Assembly: GCF_000412635.1 (NCBI RefSeq)
Contig: NZ_ASTG01000020.1
Span: 29,974-93,973 of the forward strand
DNA length: 64,000 bases
Source of the DNA: Sphingobium bisphenolivorans
GTDB taxonomy: Bacteria; Pseudomonadota; Alphaproteobacteria; Sphingomonadales; Sphingomonadaceae
Direction: 5' to 3'
Part shown: piece after piece, positions 19,219 through 28,037 of the stretch
Layout: every line of letters begins with the position of its first letter
Position numbering within the stretch: the first letter of the stretch is position 1
Made by a program: the position numbers and the translations under genes
The notes under the pieces: model-generated
The model's input: only the letters and a program-made list of their open reading frames with translations
The model's database searches: none
What the model was told of the DNA's origin: nothing

Positions 19219-20562
19219 ATGCGGATCGTTATGACCGGATCGGGCTATGTCGGGCTTGTATCGGGCGCGTGTCTGGCGGACTTTGGCCATGACGTGATCT
19301 GCGTTGACAAGGATGCGCGCAAGATCACGCTGCTGAAGGAAGGCGGCGTGCCCATCTATGAGCCTGGTCTCGCCGATTTGATCGGGCGCAATGTGAAGAG
19401 CGGGCGGCTGACCTTCACCACTGATCTCGCCTCGTCCGTCCAGCAGGCGGACGTGGTCTTCATCGCCGTCGGTACTCCGGCGCGCCGTGGCGACGGTCAT
19501 GCTGATCTCAGCTATGTATATGATGCCGCGCAAGAAATTGCCGCGAACCTCAATGGTTTCACGGTGATCGTTACCAAGTCCACCGTTCCCGTCGGCACGG
19601 GTGACGAGGTGGAGCGGATCATTCGAGAAACCAATCCCGACGCGGACTTTGCCGTCGCCTCCAATCCCGAATTCCTCCGCGAGGGTGCGGCCATCCAGGA
19701 CTTCAAGCGGCCTGACCGGATCGTGGTCGGCATTGAGGACGAGCGTGCACGGCCGGTCATGACTGAAGTGTACCGGCCGTTATACCTCAACCAGTCGCCG
19801 ATCCAGTTCACCGGCCGGCGGACGAGCGAGCTCATCAAATACGCTGCCAACGCCTTTCTGGCGATGAAGATCACCTATATCAACGAGATCGCGGAACTAT
19901 GCGAGCATGTGGGAGCGGACGTGCAGCAGGTCGCGCGCGGCATCGGGCTGGATAACCGGATAGGTTCGAAATTCCTTCACGCGGGACCGGGTTATGGCGG
20001 CTCCTGCTTCCCGAAGGACACGCTGGCGCTTGTCAAGACAGCCGAAGATGCCGGAGCGCCGATCCGCCTCATCGAAACCACGGTGGCGATCAACGAGAGC
20101 CGCAAGCGGGCGATGGCGCGCAAGGTGGTGGCGGTCTGCAATGGATCGGTGCGAGGCAAAAGCATCGCCGTGCTTGGCCTTACCTTCAAGCCGAACACGG
20201 ACGACATGCGTGACGCCCCATCGCTCTCCATCATCCAGGCGCTTCAGGACGGCGGCGCGCAGGTCCGCGCCTATGATCCCGAAGGGATGGACGCCGCGCG
20301 GACGATGCTGAGCAATGTCGATTTCTGCGACAGCCCCTATCAGGCTGCGGAAGGCGCCGCGGCGGTCGTGATCGTTACCGAATGGGATGCGTTGCGGGCC
20401 CTTGACCTGCCTCGGCTCAAGAAGGTGATGAGCGGCGACGGGTTGGTCGATCTGCGCAACATCTACCGTCCCGAAGTCGCCGAGGCGGCGGGCTTTGCCT
20501 ATGCGAGCGTCGGGCGCGGCATGGCGCCGCAACCCGAAGAACTCGTGCAGGCCGCCGAATGA
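19219..20562 (+). CDS. ugd: UDP-glucose 6-dehydrogenase
   Basis: The 447-residue enzyme oxidises UDP-glucose to UDP-glucuronate with two NAD. The Rossmann motif GSGYVGLVSG is at residues 7-16, the catalytic Cys263 in GPGYGGSCFPKDT, and the Lys/Asp pair in ELIKYAANAF and the C-terminal LTFKPNTDDMRDAPS are typical. The ATG at 19219 has GAAGGAG before it. It stands at the edge of the EPS locus on the opposite strand from the main operon, suggesting that glucuronate is a component. A long inverted repeat follows its stop, then the GH16 gene. Confidence 0.97.
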   Translation: MRIVMTGSGYVGLVSGACLADFGHDVICVDKDARKITLLKEGGVPIYEPGLADLIGRNVKSGRLTFTTDLASSVQQADVVFIAVGTPARRGDGHADLSYVYDAAQEIAANLNGFTVIVTKSTVPVGTGDEVERIIRETNPDADFAVASNPEFLREGAAIQDFKRPDRIVVGIEDERARPVMTEVYRPLYLNQSPIQFTGRRTSELIKYAANAFLAMKITYINEIAELCEHVGADVQQVARGIGLDNRIGSKFLHAGPGYGGSCFPKDTLALVKTAEDAGAPIRLIETTVAINESRKRAMARKVVAVCNGSVRGKSIAVLGLTFKPNTDDMRDAPSLSIIQALQDGGAQVRAYDPEGMDAARTMLSNVDFCDSPYQAAEGAAAVVIVTEWDALRALDLPRLKKVMSGDGLVDLRNIYRPEVAEAAGFAYASVGRGMAPQPEELVQAAE

Positions 20563-20570
20563 AATGGCCA

Positions 20571-20607
20571 CGGCTCGTCGCAAATGCCCAGGCTTTGCGA
20601 CGAGCCG
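20571..20607. promoter_or_regulatory. 14-base inverted repeat between ugd and the GH16 gene
   Basis: CGGCTCGTCGCAAA (20571-20584) and TTTGCGACGAGCCG (20594-20607) are perfect arms around nine bases. It starts nine bases after the ugd stop codon and 72 bases before the GH16 start. As RNA it would form a strong hairpin, so it may be a terminator without T-tract. But the same 14 bases recur at 37824-37837 in the same locus, which points to a protein-binding site. Confidence 0.55.
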
Positions 20608-20678
20608 CACTTGACCGGAAGTATTTGTTAACCTTCCTAGCGGACCCTTAAGGGGTTAATAAGCTCAGGGGTTGCAAC

Positions 20679-22070
20679 ATGTCTGCCAGAATGACTGGCT
20701 CCGTATTCGGAGCCGGACTATCCTTGTTATGTGTCTTTGCGGCGGGAGCTGCGACACTATTGTCCGGAACCACTGGAACGAACCTTTCGACATCTGGTTC
20801 CACAACTTTATCGACGACCAGCGATTTAGGCACTCCGACGTCAACCGCCAGCGCCACCGCGAGCGCAAGCCCGGCAATGACGACGTCCAGTTTCTCTGCG
20901 TTCGACTTCGCCGACGGCACGAAGTTGCCGGAGAAGGCGACCCTGTCGCTGGGCAATGCGACATTCAGGCCCGGTTCCTCCGTCGCTTATGTGCCGGTCA
21001 CGCTGGATCGCCCCACACCCAACACGGTGATCGCGCGGGTGACCACGGTGAACGGTTCCGGAGCGCTGCGCGCCCTGTCGGGATATCAGTATAAGACCGT
21101 AGAGCAGGTGGTGATCTTCCGTCCCGGCGATCCGCTGGTGCAGACGGTTGCCGTCCCGATCATCGGCGCGAGCGAAGGGCAGCAATTTCAGCTAAAGCTG
21201 CGGGAAGCGCCGTGGGGCGGCCTGCAGGGCCAGGCGGTCGCGACGGTCACCGCGACCAGCTATGCTGCGGCGACGGACCAATCGACGGGGACGTTCCGTG
21301 AGCCGCGCAAGTTCGCGGCTGCGGGAACATTGCAGTTCGAACTCGCCAAGGACACGCATCGGCGCTCGCCCGATGGCGGATGGAACCGCTGGGCGACCTC
21401 ACTTTCCCATGGGCGCACGCAGGTCGCGAATGGCGAAACCGGGCTGTATCTCGATTCCACGCTGTTCTCAGGGACCGAGGGACCGATTTATTGGGGAACG
21501 CAGGGCCTGGTGCTGCACTCGCAGAAGCTGAAGACGCCGATCTATTATGAGGGGCAAAACTGGTATTATGGTGCCGCGGTGCTGGATGGGCGCAACTATC
21601 TCGACACCCAGATCGGCTACGGCCAATATGAGTGGGAAGCGAAGATGCCGAGCCGGCGCGGCTCATGGCCTGCAATGTGGCTGATCTCCACCAGTGGGTG
21701 GCCGCCCGAAATCGATATTTATGAAGGCTTCGGCTATCAGAGCTATTGGGATTTCGATCGCCATGTAGGCCAGACGATCCATGTCGGCACCGGCGGCACC
21801 CGCTATGACGCGCGCGGCGTGGTGATCCAGACGCAGCAAGCTTACGGCCTGTCAGGCTATGCGCAGGACTTCCATCGCTTTGCCGTCGATATCCAGCGCG
21901 ATTACATCACCTGGTTCGTGGACGGGGTGGAGACATATCAGTCGGTCAACCCGTTCAACGGCCATCGCTGGTACCCGATCATGGACGTGGCGGTGAAGAC
22001 CAGCGGCGCCTACAACGACGGGTCGGGCGACATGATCATCCGTTCGTTCAGGATCTACAGCGCGCCATAA
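20679..22070 (+). CDS. secreted GH16 glycanase with Calx-beta-like domain
   Basis: The 463-residue protein has a signal peptide (residues 1-25), a Ser/Thr-rich linker to about 72, a beta domain at about 85-185 resembling Calx-beta (FRPGSSVAYVPVTLDRP, VIFRPGDPLVQTVAVPI), and a GH16 catalytic domain. The active site is Glu344-Ile-Asp346-Ile-Tyr-Glu349, matching ExDxxE with nucleophile and acid/base. GH16 enzymes cut beta-1,3/1,4 glycans; ExoK of succinoglycan loci shortens EPS. That role is inferred here from position. The ATG at 20679 has AGGGG upstream. The gene converges on the GT2 at 22055 with 16 bases of overlap. Confidence 0.88.
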   Translation: MSARMTGSVFGAGLSLLCVFAAGAATLLSGTTGTNLSTSGSTTLSTTSDLGTPTSTASATASASPAMTTSSFSAFDFADGTKLPEKATLSLGNATFRPGSSVAYVPVTLDRPTPNTVIARVTTVNGSGALRALSGYQYKTVEQVVIFRPGDPLVQTVAVPIIGASEGQQFQLKLREAPWGGLQGQAVATVTATSYAAATDQSTGTFREPRKFAAAGTLQFELAKDTHRRSPDGGWNRWATSLSHGRTQVANGETGLYLDSTLFSGTEGPIYWGTQGLVLHSQKLKTPIYYEGQNWYYGAAVLDGRNYLDTQIGYGQYEWEAKMPSRRGSWPAMWLISTSGWPPEIDIYEGFGYQSYWDFDRHVGQTIHVGTGGTRYDARGVVIQTQQAYGLSGYAQDFHRFAVDIQRDYITWFVDGVETYQSVNPFNGHRWYPIMDVAVKTSGAYNDGSGDMIIRSFRIYSAP

Positions 22071-22975
22071 TGGCTTTGGGCGCCTCCTGCGAGCGCATAG
22101 AGGCGCCCCCAACTCTTGATCCACTGGCCGGCGATATCGACCCTGCGCGCGCCGGGCAGGAGCATGGCGGCGAGGCCCACCGTCCGCAGGCCGAGGATCG
22201 CGAGCGAGCGGGCCAGCAGCCGGGCCGAGCCGATGCAGCCCGGCAGCGCCTTGCGCCGGGCCATCGTTTCCGTGCAGCCGATGCGCCACATGCGGCGCAG
22301 CACCCAGGACAGGCGAGCACGTTCCGGGGTAACCCACTCGCTGACCCGCGCGTCGGGCGACCAGCCGAAACGCGCGCCCGCTTCATACAGCCGGGCGAGG
22401 AAATCGAGATCCTCGCCGCCGCTGCGGTTGAAGCGGGGGTCGAACCAGGGCACGCCAAGCCGCTCAAGCGCGCGCCGCGTGACCAGCAGATTGTTGCTCG
22501 CCCAGAGCATTCCGGTGGAGCCCCATGGGCGCTGTTCCGGGCGGAACACCAATGTCTCACGCGCCCAGCGAGGGGGCGAGCCGATGAAGCAGCTATCGAC
22601 CGGCCCGGCCACCACATCGGCGCCGACCTGCGCCTGGCAGATCAACAGCGCGTCCAGCCAACCGGGCTGCGGCCATTCATCATCGTCGATCATCGCGAGG
22701 AAGCGCATGGCGGGATCGCCAAGGGCCGTTTCGGTGATGGCATTGCGAACGGCGCAAAGGCCGGGATTGGGCACGGTGAGGAGGGTGACGGGAAGGCGGT
22801 AGCCTTCCGCCTGCATGGCGCGCACCACTGCCGCGCCTTCCTGCGCCACGGGATCATTGTCGGCAACCAGCAGCATGACATCGTGGCGGTCGGCCATGGC
22901 GGGCAATGTCTCCAGCAGGTGGCGCAGTTGCTTCGGCCGGCGGAAGGTGGGGACACCGATCCAGATCGCGGGCAT
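22055..22975 (-). CDS. GT2 glycosyltransferase, ExoM-like (EPS locus)
   Basis: The 306-residue protein starts IWIGVPTFRRPKQLRHLLE, has VADNDPVAQEG, and a DxD-type site FLAMIDDDEWPQPGWLDALL for nucleotide sugar and metal. ED in SGGEDLDF is the likely catalytic base. It closely resembles the gene at 27108-28037 (same VADND..QEG and DDDE..PGW segments), so the two look like duplicates. It would add one sugar to the lipid-linked repeat on the cytoplasmic face. The ATG at 22975 overlaps the acyltransferase stop (ATGA). It is the last gene of the minus-strand EPS operon. Confidence 0.88.
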   Translation of the reverse strand: MPAIWIGVPTFRRPKQLRHLLETLPAMADRHDVMLLVADNDPVAQEGAAVVRAMQAEGYRLPVTLLTVPNPGLCAVRNAITETALGDPAMRFLAMIDDDEWPQPGWLDALLICQAQVGADVVAGPVDSCFIGSPPRWARETLVFRPEQRPWGSTGMLWASNNLLVTRRALERLGVPWFDPRFNRSGGEDLDFLARLYEAGARFGWSPDARVSEWVTPERARLSWVLRRMWRIGCTETMARRKALPGCIGSARLLARSLAILGLRTVGLAAMLLPGARRVDIAGQWIKSWGRLYALAGGAQSHYGAL

Positions 22976-24060
22976 CAGGCGGTCGCTCCCACTGAAGGCT
23001 TGCGATGCCGGCGACCGCGCTGGAGCCATTTGATGAACTGATGCCCTCGCACTTCGACAAGGGCGTAGCTCGCCCAGCAGAGCAGCCAGGTCGCGACCAG
23101 CATCGCAGCGACGAACGCCCAGTCGAAGCCGGCGAAGCCGTGGCGGTGCGCCATGCTCATCATCCGGGCCATGATGTCGCGCACCAGCGGGTGCCAGAGA
23201 TAGATGGAATAGCTGATGAGGCCGAGGTGGAAGCTGAGCGGATTGGCCATCACCGCGCGCGCCGCCGCACCGTTATAGTAGCAGCTCAACACCAGTGCGG
23301 GCATGAGGCAGACGACGAGAAGATCGGCCTTTCCGGGAAGCAGCAGGGCAAGGGCGATGAGCGCGCAGATGGCCGCGAAGGCACCGCCGCGGTCGATCAG
23401 CGCCTTGACCCGCGGCATTTCGGCGCAGCGAAAGGTCAGGACGCCGAGCGAGAAGCCCGCAAGGCAGCGCAGCAGGGTCAGTATCGTGTCGCTGTCATTG
23501 ACGTCGAGCGGGCCGCTGGAGCCCCTTCCCGACGTGGCGACCAAAGCAAGGAGGGCGACGGCTATTGCGCCTTGCGCCCATGCCCAGCGGGAAAAGGCGA
23601 TCATCGCGATAAGGGGGTAGATGAGATAGGCGGCCACTTCGGTGCTGACCGACCAGCTGTTGCCGGCGATCGGCTCCGTGCCCCAGCCCCAGCTCTGCAC
23701 CATGGCGATGTTGGTGAGCAGATTGGCGGGATTGAGATCGATCGACTGGTTGCCCGACACGTTGAGCAGGATGCGCGCCATGAAGACGAGCGTCACGATG
23801 AGGTGCAGCGGCCATACGCGCGCCATCCGGTTGATCAGGAAATCGACATAGGTCGAGCGGCTCAGATGATTTACCACCCGGTCGTGATAGCCGAACGATA
23901 TGACGAAGCCGCTGAGGATGAAGAACAGATCGACCGCCAGATAGGCGCGCGAGAAAAGCGGTATGGCAAAGGCGGCGAACGCCTCATTATGCGGGATGTG
24001 ATAGAGCAGGACGGACACCGCCGCCACGCCGCGCAGGCCGGTAAGGGACGATATCCTCAT
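22975..24060 (-). CDS. O-acyltransferase, acyltransferase-3 family membrane protein
   Basis: The 361-residue protein begins RISSLTGLRGVAAVSVLLYHI, the family signature with the catalytic His, and continues with about ten hydrophobic segments, FFILSGFVISFGY and a late YSIYLWHPLV motif. These enzymes add acetyl or succinyl groups to polysaccharides from the cytoplasmic side (compare ExoZ and ExoH). Here it probably decorates the EPS repeat. The ATG at 24060 overlaps the GH10 stop as ATGA, showing translational coupling. The acyl donor cannot be told from sequence. Confidence 0.9.
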   Translation of the reverse strand: MRISSLTGLRGVAAVSVLLYHIPHNEAFAAFAIPLFSRAYLAVDLFFILSGFVISFGYHDRVVNHLSRSTYVDFLINRMARVWPLHLIVTLVFMARILLNVSGNQSIDLNPANLLTNIAMVQSWGWGTEPIAGNSWSVSTEVAAYLIYPLIAMIAFSRWAWAQGAIAVALLALVATSGRGSSGPLDVNDSDTILTLLRCLAGFSLGVLTFRCAEMPRVKALIDRGGAFAAICALIALALLLPGKADLLVVCLMPALVLSCYYNGAAARAVMANPLSFHLGLISYSIYLWHPLVRDIMARMMSMAHRHGFAGFDWAFVAAMLVATWLLCWASYALVEVRGHQFIKWLQRGRRHRKPSVGATA

Positions 24061-25187
24061 GCGCCGCGCCTCCTGAAGGCGGGGGCGGCATCGAAAGCGG
24101 CGGCGATGGCATCCCATAGCGGCTTGCGGCGCATGTGGCCGTCAAGCGGCAGGCCGCGCGAGAGCTGGCCGTCGGGCCACTTATAATCCTTGAAGGTGGA
24201 AAGCCAGCTGTAGCGGTCCGACAGTCCCCAGCAGACCACGGAGCGCATCCCCGGATTGTCGAGCGCCACGTCAAGGAAGGCGCGGGCCACCGAGGCGATC
24301 TCGCGGTCGCGCTTGTCCGGATTGGGTGGGCCGCCGCGATCGGCAATGTCGAATTCGGTGATCGAGAGCGCAAGGCCATAGCCGCGAAGCTGCTCGAGGA
24401 AGCGGGCGAAGACCCGTTCGCTGAACCCTTCCTTATAGGGTTTCAGATGCCCCTGTATGCCGACGGCATCGACCGGCACCTGCTGCGCCATCAAGCGGTC
24501 GAGCAGCTTGAGCATAGCGGTGCGGCGACGTTCGCAACGTGGCGAGTCATGTTCCAGTCCAAAGTCCGTCAGGAACAGTGTTGCGCGGGGATCGACCGCG
24601 CGCGCGCGGTGGAAGGCGAGGGGGATATAGTCCTCACCCATAGCCTGCATCCACATGCTCTTCGCGCGCATACCGTCGGCTCGGCCCTCATTAGGCTCGA
24701 TCGCCTCGTTTACCACATCCCATTCCGTGATGCGTCCGGCGTAGCGACGCATGGCCACATCGATATAGCTCGTCATCAGCTTTTCCCGCGCGGCAGGCCT
24801 CGCTGCCTGTAGCGCGGGCTCCAGCCAGGGAGGTTGGGCGGCATACCAGACCAGCGCGTGCCCCCGGGCGCGCATCTTGTGCTGCTGCGCGAAGCCGATG
24901 ATCTGGTCGGCGCCGCTGAAATCATATTTGCCGGGCTTGGGCTCGGTGGTCCCGCGCTTCAGCTCATATTCCTGCACGACCATGTCGCATTCGCGCGCGA
25001 CTGCGGCAGTCATGGCAGGGTCTTGGCGGAGCTGCCGCGACTTGATCGCCGCGCCGAAATAGCGGCCGGAGCGGCGTGCCCGGGCGGCAAGCCCTTCGGT
25101 TCCGCTGACCTGCGCGGAGGTTGGCGTGATGATCGGCGAGCAGCCCGCAAGGGCGGCCGCTCCGGCCAGGAACTCCCGCCGCCTCAC
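24057..25187 (-). CDS. GH10 glycoside hydrolase, Tat-exported lipoprotein
   Basis: The 376-residue protein starts with a twin-arginine signal RRREFLAGAAALAGC; the RR-x-F-L pattern is followed by lipobox LAGC with Cys16. The GH10 barrel follows: HALVWYAAQPPW, acid/base Glu161 in WDVVNEAI, nucleophile Glu278 in SITEFDIAD, and CWGLSDRYSWL. GH10 enzymes usually cut beta-1,4-xylan; inside an EPS operon this one more likely trims or releases the polymer. The GTG at 25187 overlaps the previous gene's stop (GTGA), which fixes the start; the upstream in-frame stretch is antisense-like. Family and residues are seen, the substrate is not. Confidence 0.88.
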   Translation of the reverse strand: MRRREFLAGAAALAGCSPIITPTSAQVSGTEGLAARARRSGRYFGAAIKSRQLRQDPAMTAAVARECDMVVQEYELKRGTTEPKPGKYDFSGADQIIGFAQQHKMRARGHALVWYAAQPPWLEPALQAARPAAREKLMTSYIDVAMRRYAGRITEWDVVNEAIEPNEGRADGMRAKSMWMQAMGEDYIPLAFHRARAVDPRATLFLTDFGLEHDSPRCERRRTAMLKLLDRLMAQQVPVDAVGIQGHLKPYKEGFSERVFARFLEQLRGYGLALSITEFDIADRGGPPNPDKRDREIASVARAFLDVALDNPGMRSVVCWGLSDRYSWLSTFKDYKWPDGQLSRGLPLDGHMRRKPLWDAIAAAFDAAPAFRRRGA

Positions 25188-26152
25188 AGCCGCTGCCCCT
25201 TGCCGGCAAGGATATGGGAGAAATCGATCCAGCGATCCGAGATACGGCGGTAGACGGGGTCCGGCATGACGATCTGAAGCAGCACGGTCGCCGCCAGTCG
25301 GGGACCGAAAGCGCCACGGCACACCGCGCCCAGATAATAGCGCATCGCCTGCCGCCGGCTGACCGGCCAGATGCTTTTCGCGGCGTGCCAGCCCATATAG
25401 GCGGAAAAGGCGCGAGGCGAGATATGCGGCCGCAGGTCCTTCAGCCAGCCAAGGCTGCCGACGCTGCCGCGCACCTGCGACAGACGGTCGTCCGACTGTC
25501 GGTCGGCCCAGATGGTGCCGGGGCGATCGGTCATGAGGAAGCGTGCGCCGGCCAGCGACAGGCGCATGGCGAAGTCGGTATCATCGCCGAAGCGCACATC
25601 CTCCCGATAACGGACCTTGTCCGCCAATGACCGGCCGAGTGCCAGACTGCTGGTCTGGATGAAGCCCCGGTCGCACATCAGATATCGGTCCATCGTCTCG
25701 CCCGACGCGATCGCGCGCGGCGGTTTGAGGAAATTGCGGCCCTCGCCCCTGTCCGCGAGCACCTGACCATAGGCGACCACATCGTCGCTCTGCTCCAGCA
25801 GCGGAAGCAGGTCGGCCAGATGATGCGGCAGGAAGCGGTCGTCGCAATCGAGGAAGGCGATATAGCGCCCGCGCGCATGATCGATCCCTTTGTTGCGCGC
25901 GGCGGCTGCACCGCGATTTTCCTGGACGATGACGATCAGGCGGGGATCATCGATTGCGCCCAAGGCGATTTCCGTGCCGTCGGTCGATCCATCGACCACG
26001 ACGATCACCTCTATAATGGCGATTGTCTGCTCAAGCGCCGACAGCACGGCGGCAACCACTGCGTCGCGCCGCTGATAAGTCGGTATGATTACGGAGAAAA
26101 GCGGCACGGCGGCCGCTGCCTTCAGGCTGGATGGAGGGTGCCATGCCGTCAT
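25184..26152 (-). CDS. GT2 glycosyltransferase (EPS locus)
   Basis: The 322-residue protein has the GT-A start FSVIIPTYQRRDAVVAAVLSAL, VVVDGSTDGTEIAL, and the DxD segment YIAFLDCDDRFLP, then FGDDTDFAMRLSLAG as probable base region. It is alike in plan to the next gene upstream (26152-27111), which suggests duplication and divergence. Position within the operon assigns it to EPS repeat assembly; donor and linkage are unknown. The ATG at 26152 overlaps the upstream stop (ATGA); a GTG one codon earlier is possible. Confidence 0.88.
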   Translation of the reverse strand: MTAWHPPSSLKAAAAVPLFSVIIPTYQRRDAVVAAVLSALEQTIAIIEVIVVVDGSTDGTEIALGAIDDPRLIVIVQENRGAAAARNKGIDHARGRYIAFLDCDDRFLPHHLADLLPLLEQSDDVVAYGQVLADRGEGRNFLKPPRAIASGETMDRYLMCDRGFIQTSSLALGRSLADKVRYREDVRFGDDTDFAMRLSLAGARFLMTDRPGTIWADRQSDDRLSQVRGSVGSLGWLKDLRPHISPRAFSAYMGWHAAKSIWPVSRRQAMRYYLGAVCRGAFGPRLAATVLLQIVMPDPVYRRISDRWIDFSHILAGKGQRL

Positions 26153-27111
26153 CACGAACCGGCTCCGCTATGCGCCGTGCTCGCCTTGCCGAAGCGCAGG
26201 ACGAAGCCGTTGACCAGCGAGCGGTAGAGGGGCTTGGGCAGATAGGAGCGCAGCAGCTGACGGGCGATCACCTTGGGCGGCACACCGCCTGCCACCATGC
26301 CGACCGCCAGATCCTTGATCGCGGCTACAGGTTTGATCGGCGCCATATGATAGGCGAGCACTGTCGCCCGGTAGCCGCGGCGCGCGCGGTTGGTCAGCAT
26401 GTGGCCGCATCGGTCGAGCCAGTCGAGCGAGGTTTCATAGCCCCTGACATAGGAAGTCCGGCCCGCCTCCGTCGCGTCGAGCCAGATGGTGAGCGGCTGA
26501 TCGATCATGCGAAACCGCGCCCCGGCCCCCTGCAGCCGGACGCAGAAGTCGAGGTCCTGCCCCTTCTTCAGCGCGGGATCGAACAGCACCTGCTGCGCCA
26601 TCGCGGTCGGCACGACCATGGTGCTGGTCTGCATGAACTGGTTGGCGCAAAAGAGATATTCGCCGACATCCTCATTCTCGCGGATGCCCCGGTCCGGCCT
26701 GATCCAGTAGCGATCGACGCCGCGGTCGACCTTCATCCGTGAATAGAGGACCGTGCTGCCATCGTCTCCCGCCAGAGCGCCTGCCATGATGGAAAGCTTG
26801 CCCGGAAGGAACAGGTCATCGGAATCGAGGAAGGCGATATAGCAACCCTTGGAGGCCAGTATCCCCCGGTTGCGGGCCGCGCCGCCGCCGGCATTGTCCT
26901 GCCGGATATAGCGGACGCGCGGGTCGCCAATCGCGGCGATCACCGGCTCCGGATCGTCGCGCGATCCGTCATCGATGACGACGATCTCGAAATCCTGCCA
27001 GTCCTGCGCCAGCACGGAACGGATGGTGTCGACGACGATGCTGGCCCGATTGTAGAGCGGGATCACGACCGAGAAAAAGGGTCGCGGATTGCGCGGGGCA
27101 GCATTGCTCAT
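26152..27111 (-). CDS. GT2 glycosyltransferase (EPS locus)
   Basis: The 319-residue protein shows FFSVVIPLYNRASIVVDTIRS, VVIDDGSRDDPEPV and the DxD segment YIAFLDSDDLFLPGKL, then KKGQDLDFCVRLQGAG. It shares its order of motifs with the gene that follows. It would extend the EPS repeat on undecaprenyl diphosphate. Both ends overlap neighbours by four bases (ATGA), so it is clearly part of the operon. Confidence 0.88.
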   Translation of the reverse strand: MSNAAPRNPRPFFSVVIPLYNRASIVVDTIRSVLAQDWQDFEIVVIDDGSRDDPEPVIAAIGDPRVRYIRQDNAGGGAARNRGILASKGCYIAFLDSDDLFLPGKLSIMAGALAGDDGSTVLYSRMKVDRGVDRYWIRPDRGIRENEDVGEYLFCANQFMQTSTMVVPTAMAQQVLFDPALKKGQDLDFCVRLQGAGARFRMIDQPLTIWLDATEAGRTSYVRGYETSLDWLDRCGHMLTNRARRGYRATVLAYHMAPIKPVAAIKDLAVGMVAGGVPPKVIARQLLRSYLPKPLYRSLVNGFVLRFGKASTAHSGAGS

Positions 27112-28037
27112 GCGCCATGCACCTTTCGATATTCTTCATAGTGAAAGCCGGCGAGGCCAGCGATCTTGCCTGCCGCGCGGTAGAGCTTGCCGAGCCGCTC
27201 CACCCGCTTGCCGCGATCGAACGTAGCGAGCGCGCCGAGCGAGCCGACGACAAATCCTCCGGCGATACGGTGCGCTTCGCCAGCCAAGGCGCGCAGGCGC
27301 CCCTTATGGAAGCGCTCGACCATCATGTCGGTCATGCCGACGCGATAGCCGCGCATCAGCAGCCATTTGGTGGTCACCCGGCTGGCGGGGATAAGCTCAG
27401 TGACGACCGCCTCCTCCGACCAGGCGAAGCGGAAGCCCTTGCGCTCCATGCGGGTGAAGAGCTGTTTGTCCGACCCGCCGGTCAGCGCCATGCGGTCGTC
27501 GAACGGCTGTGCGCCCATGGTGCGGAGCGCGTTCGCGGTGATGAGCACGTTGGCGGTGCTGTCGATCAGTGCGACAGGCCCGGAGCGGCCGCGCTGCTTT
27601 GGCTGGAGCAGGGGATGGCGCGCAGCCCAGGGGGCGATGACGCTGTCCATCTCCCGCAGCACTGCGCCGCCGACCACGTCCGCGCCATAGCGCGCGGCTG
27701 TGTCGATCATCGCGTCGATCCAGCCCGGTGAGGCGGCTTCGTCATCGTCGAGCATGGCGACGTGCGTGGTGTCCGGACGCGCCACCGCTGCTGCAACGAG
27801 AGCATTGCGGACCAGCGGAATGCCGCGTTCCGCGACCAGCAGCGCCTTTATCGGCCAGCGATAACCCGCCGAGGCGATCTGCTCGACCGTCGCGACGCCT
27901 TCCTGTCGGATCGCGTCATTGTCGGCCACCAGTATTTCAAGGCTGTGGTGCGTGTCCTGCGCGGTGATGGACTCCAGCGTGCGCCGCAATCCCTGGGGCC
28001 GGTTGCACGTGGCGATGCAGACGATGATTTTAGCCAT
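27108..28037 (-). CDS. GT2 glycosyltransferase, ExoM-like (EPS locus)
   Basis: The 309-residue protein starts KIIVCIATCNRPQGLRRTLE, has LVADNDAIRQEGVATVEQI and HVAMLDDDEAASPGWIDAM. These match the gene at 22055-22975 in detail, so the two are paralogues at opposite ends of the transferase block. GG-S-D in LTGGSDKQLF stands where the other has GGED. The ATG at 28037 lies within the last eight bases of the polymerase gene, so it is translationally coupled. The sugar added is not known. Confidence 0.88.
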   Translation of the reverse strand: MAKIIVCIATCNRPQGLRRTLESITAQDTHHSLEILVADNDAIRQEGVATVEQIASAGYRWPIKALLVAERGIPLVRNALVAAAVARPDTTHVAMLDDDEAASPGWIDAMIDTAARYGADVVGGAVLREMDSVIAPWAARHPLLQPKQRGRSGPVALIDSTANVLITANALRTMGAQPFDDRMALTGGSDKQLFTRMERKGFRFAWSEEAVVTELIPASRVTTKWLLMRGYRVGMTDMMVERFHKGRLRALAGEAHRIAGGFVVGSLGALATFDRGKRVERLGKLYRAAGKIAGLAGFHYEEYRKVHGA

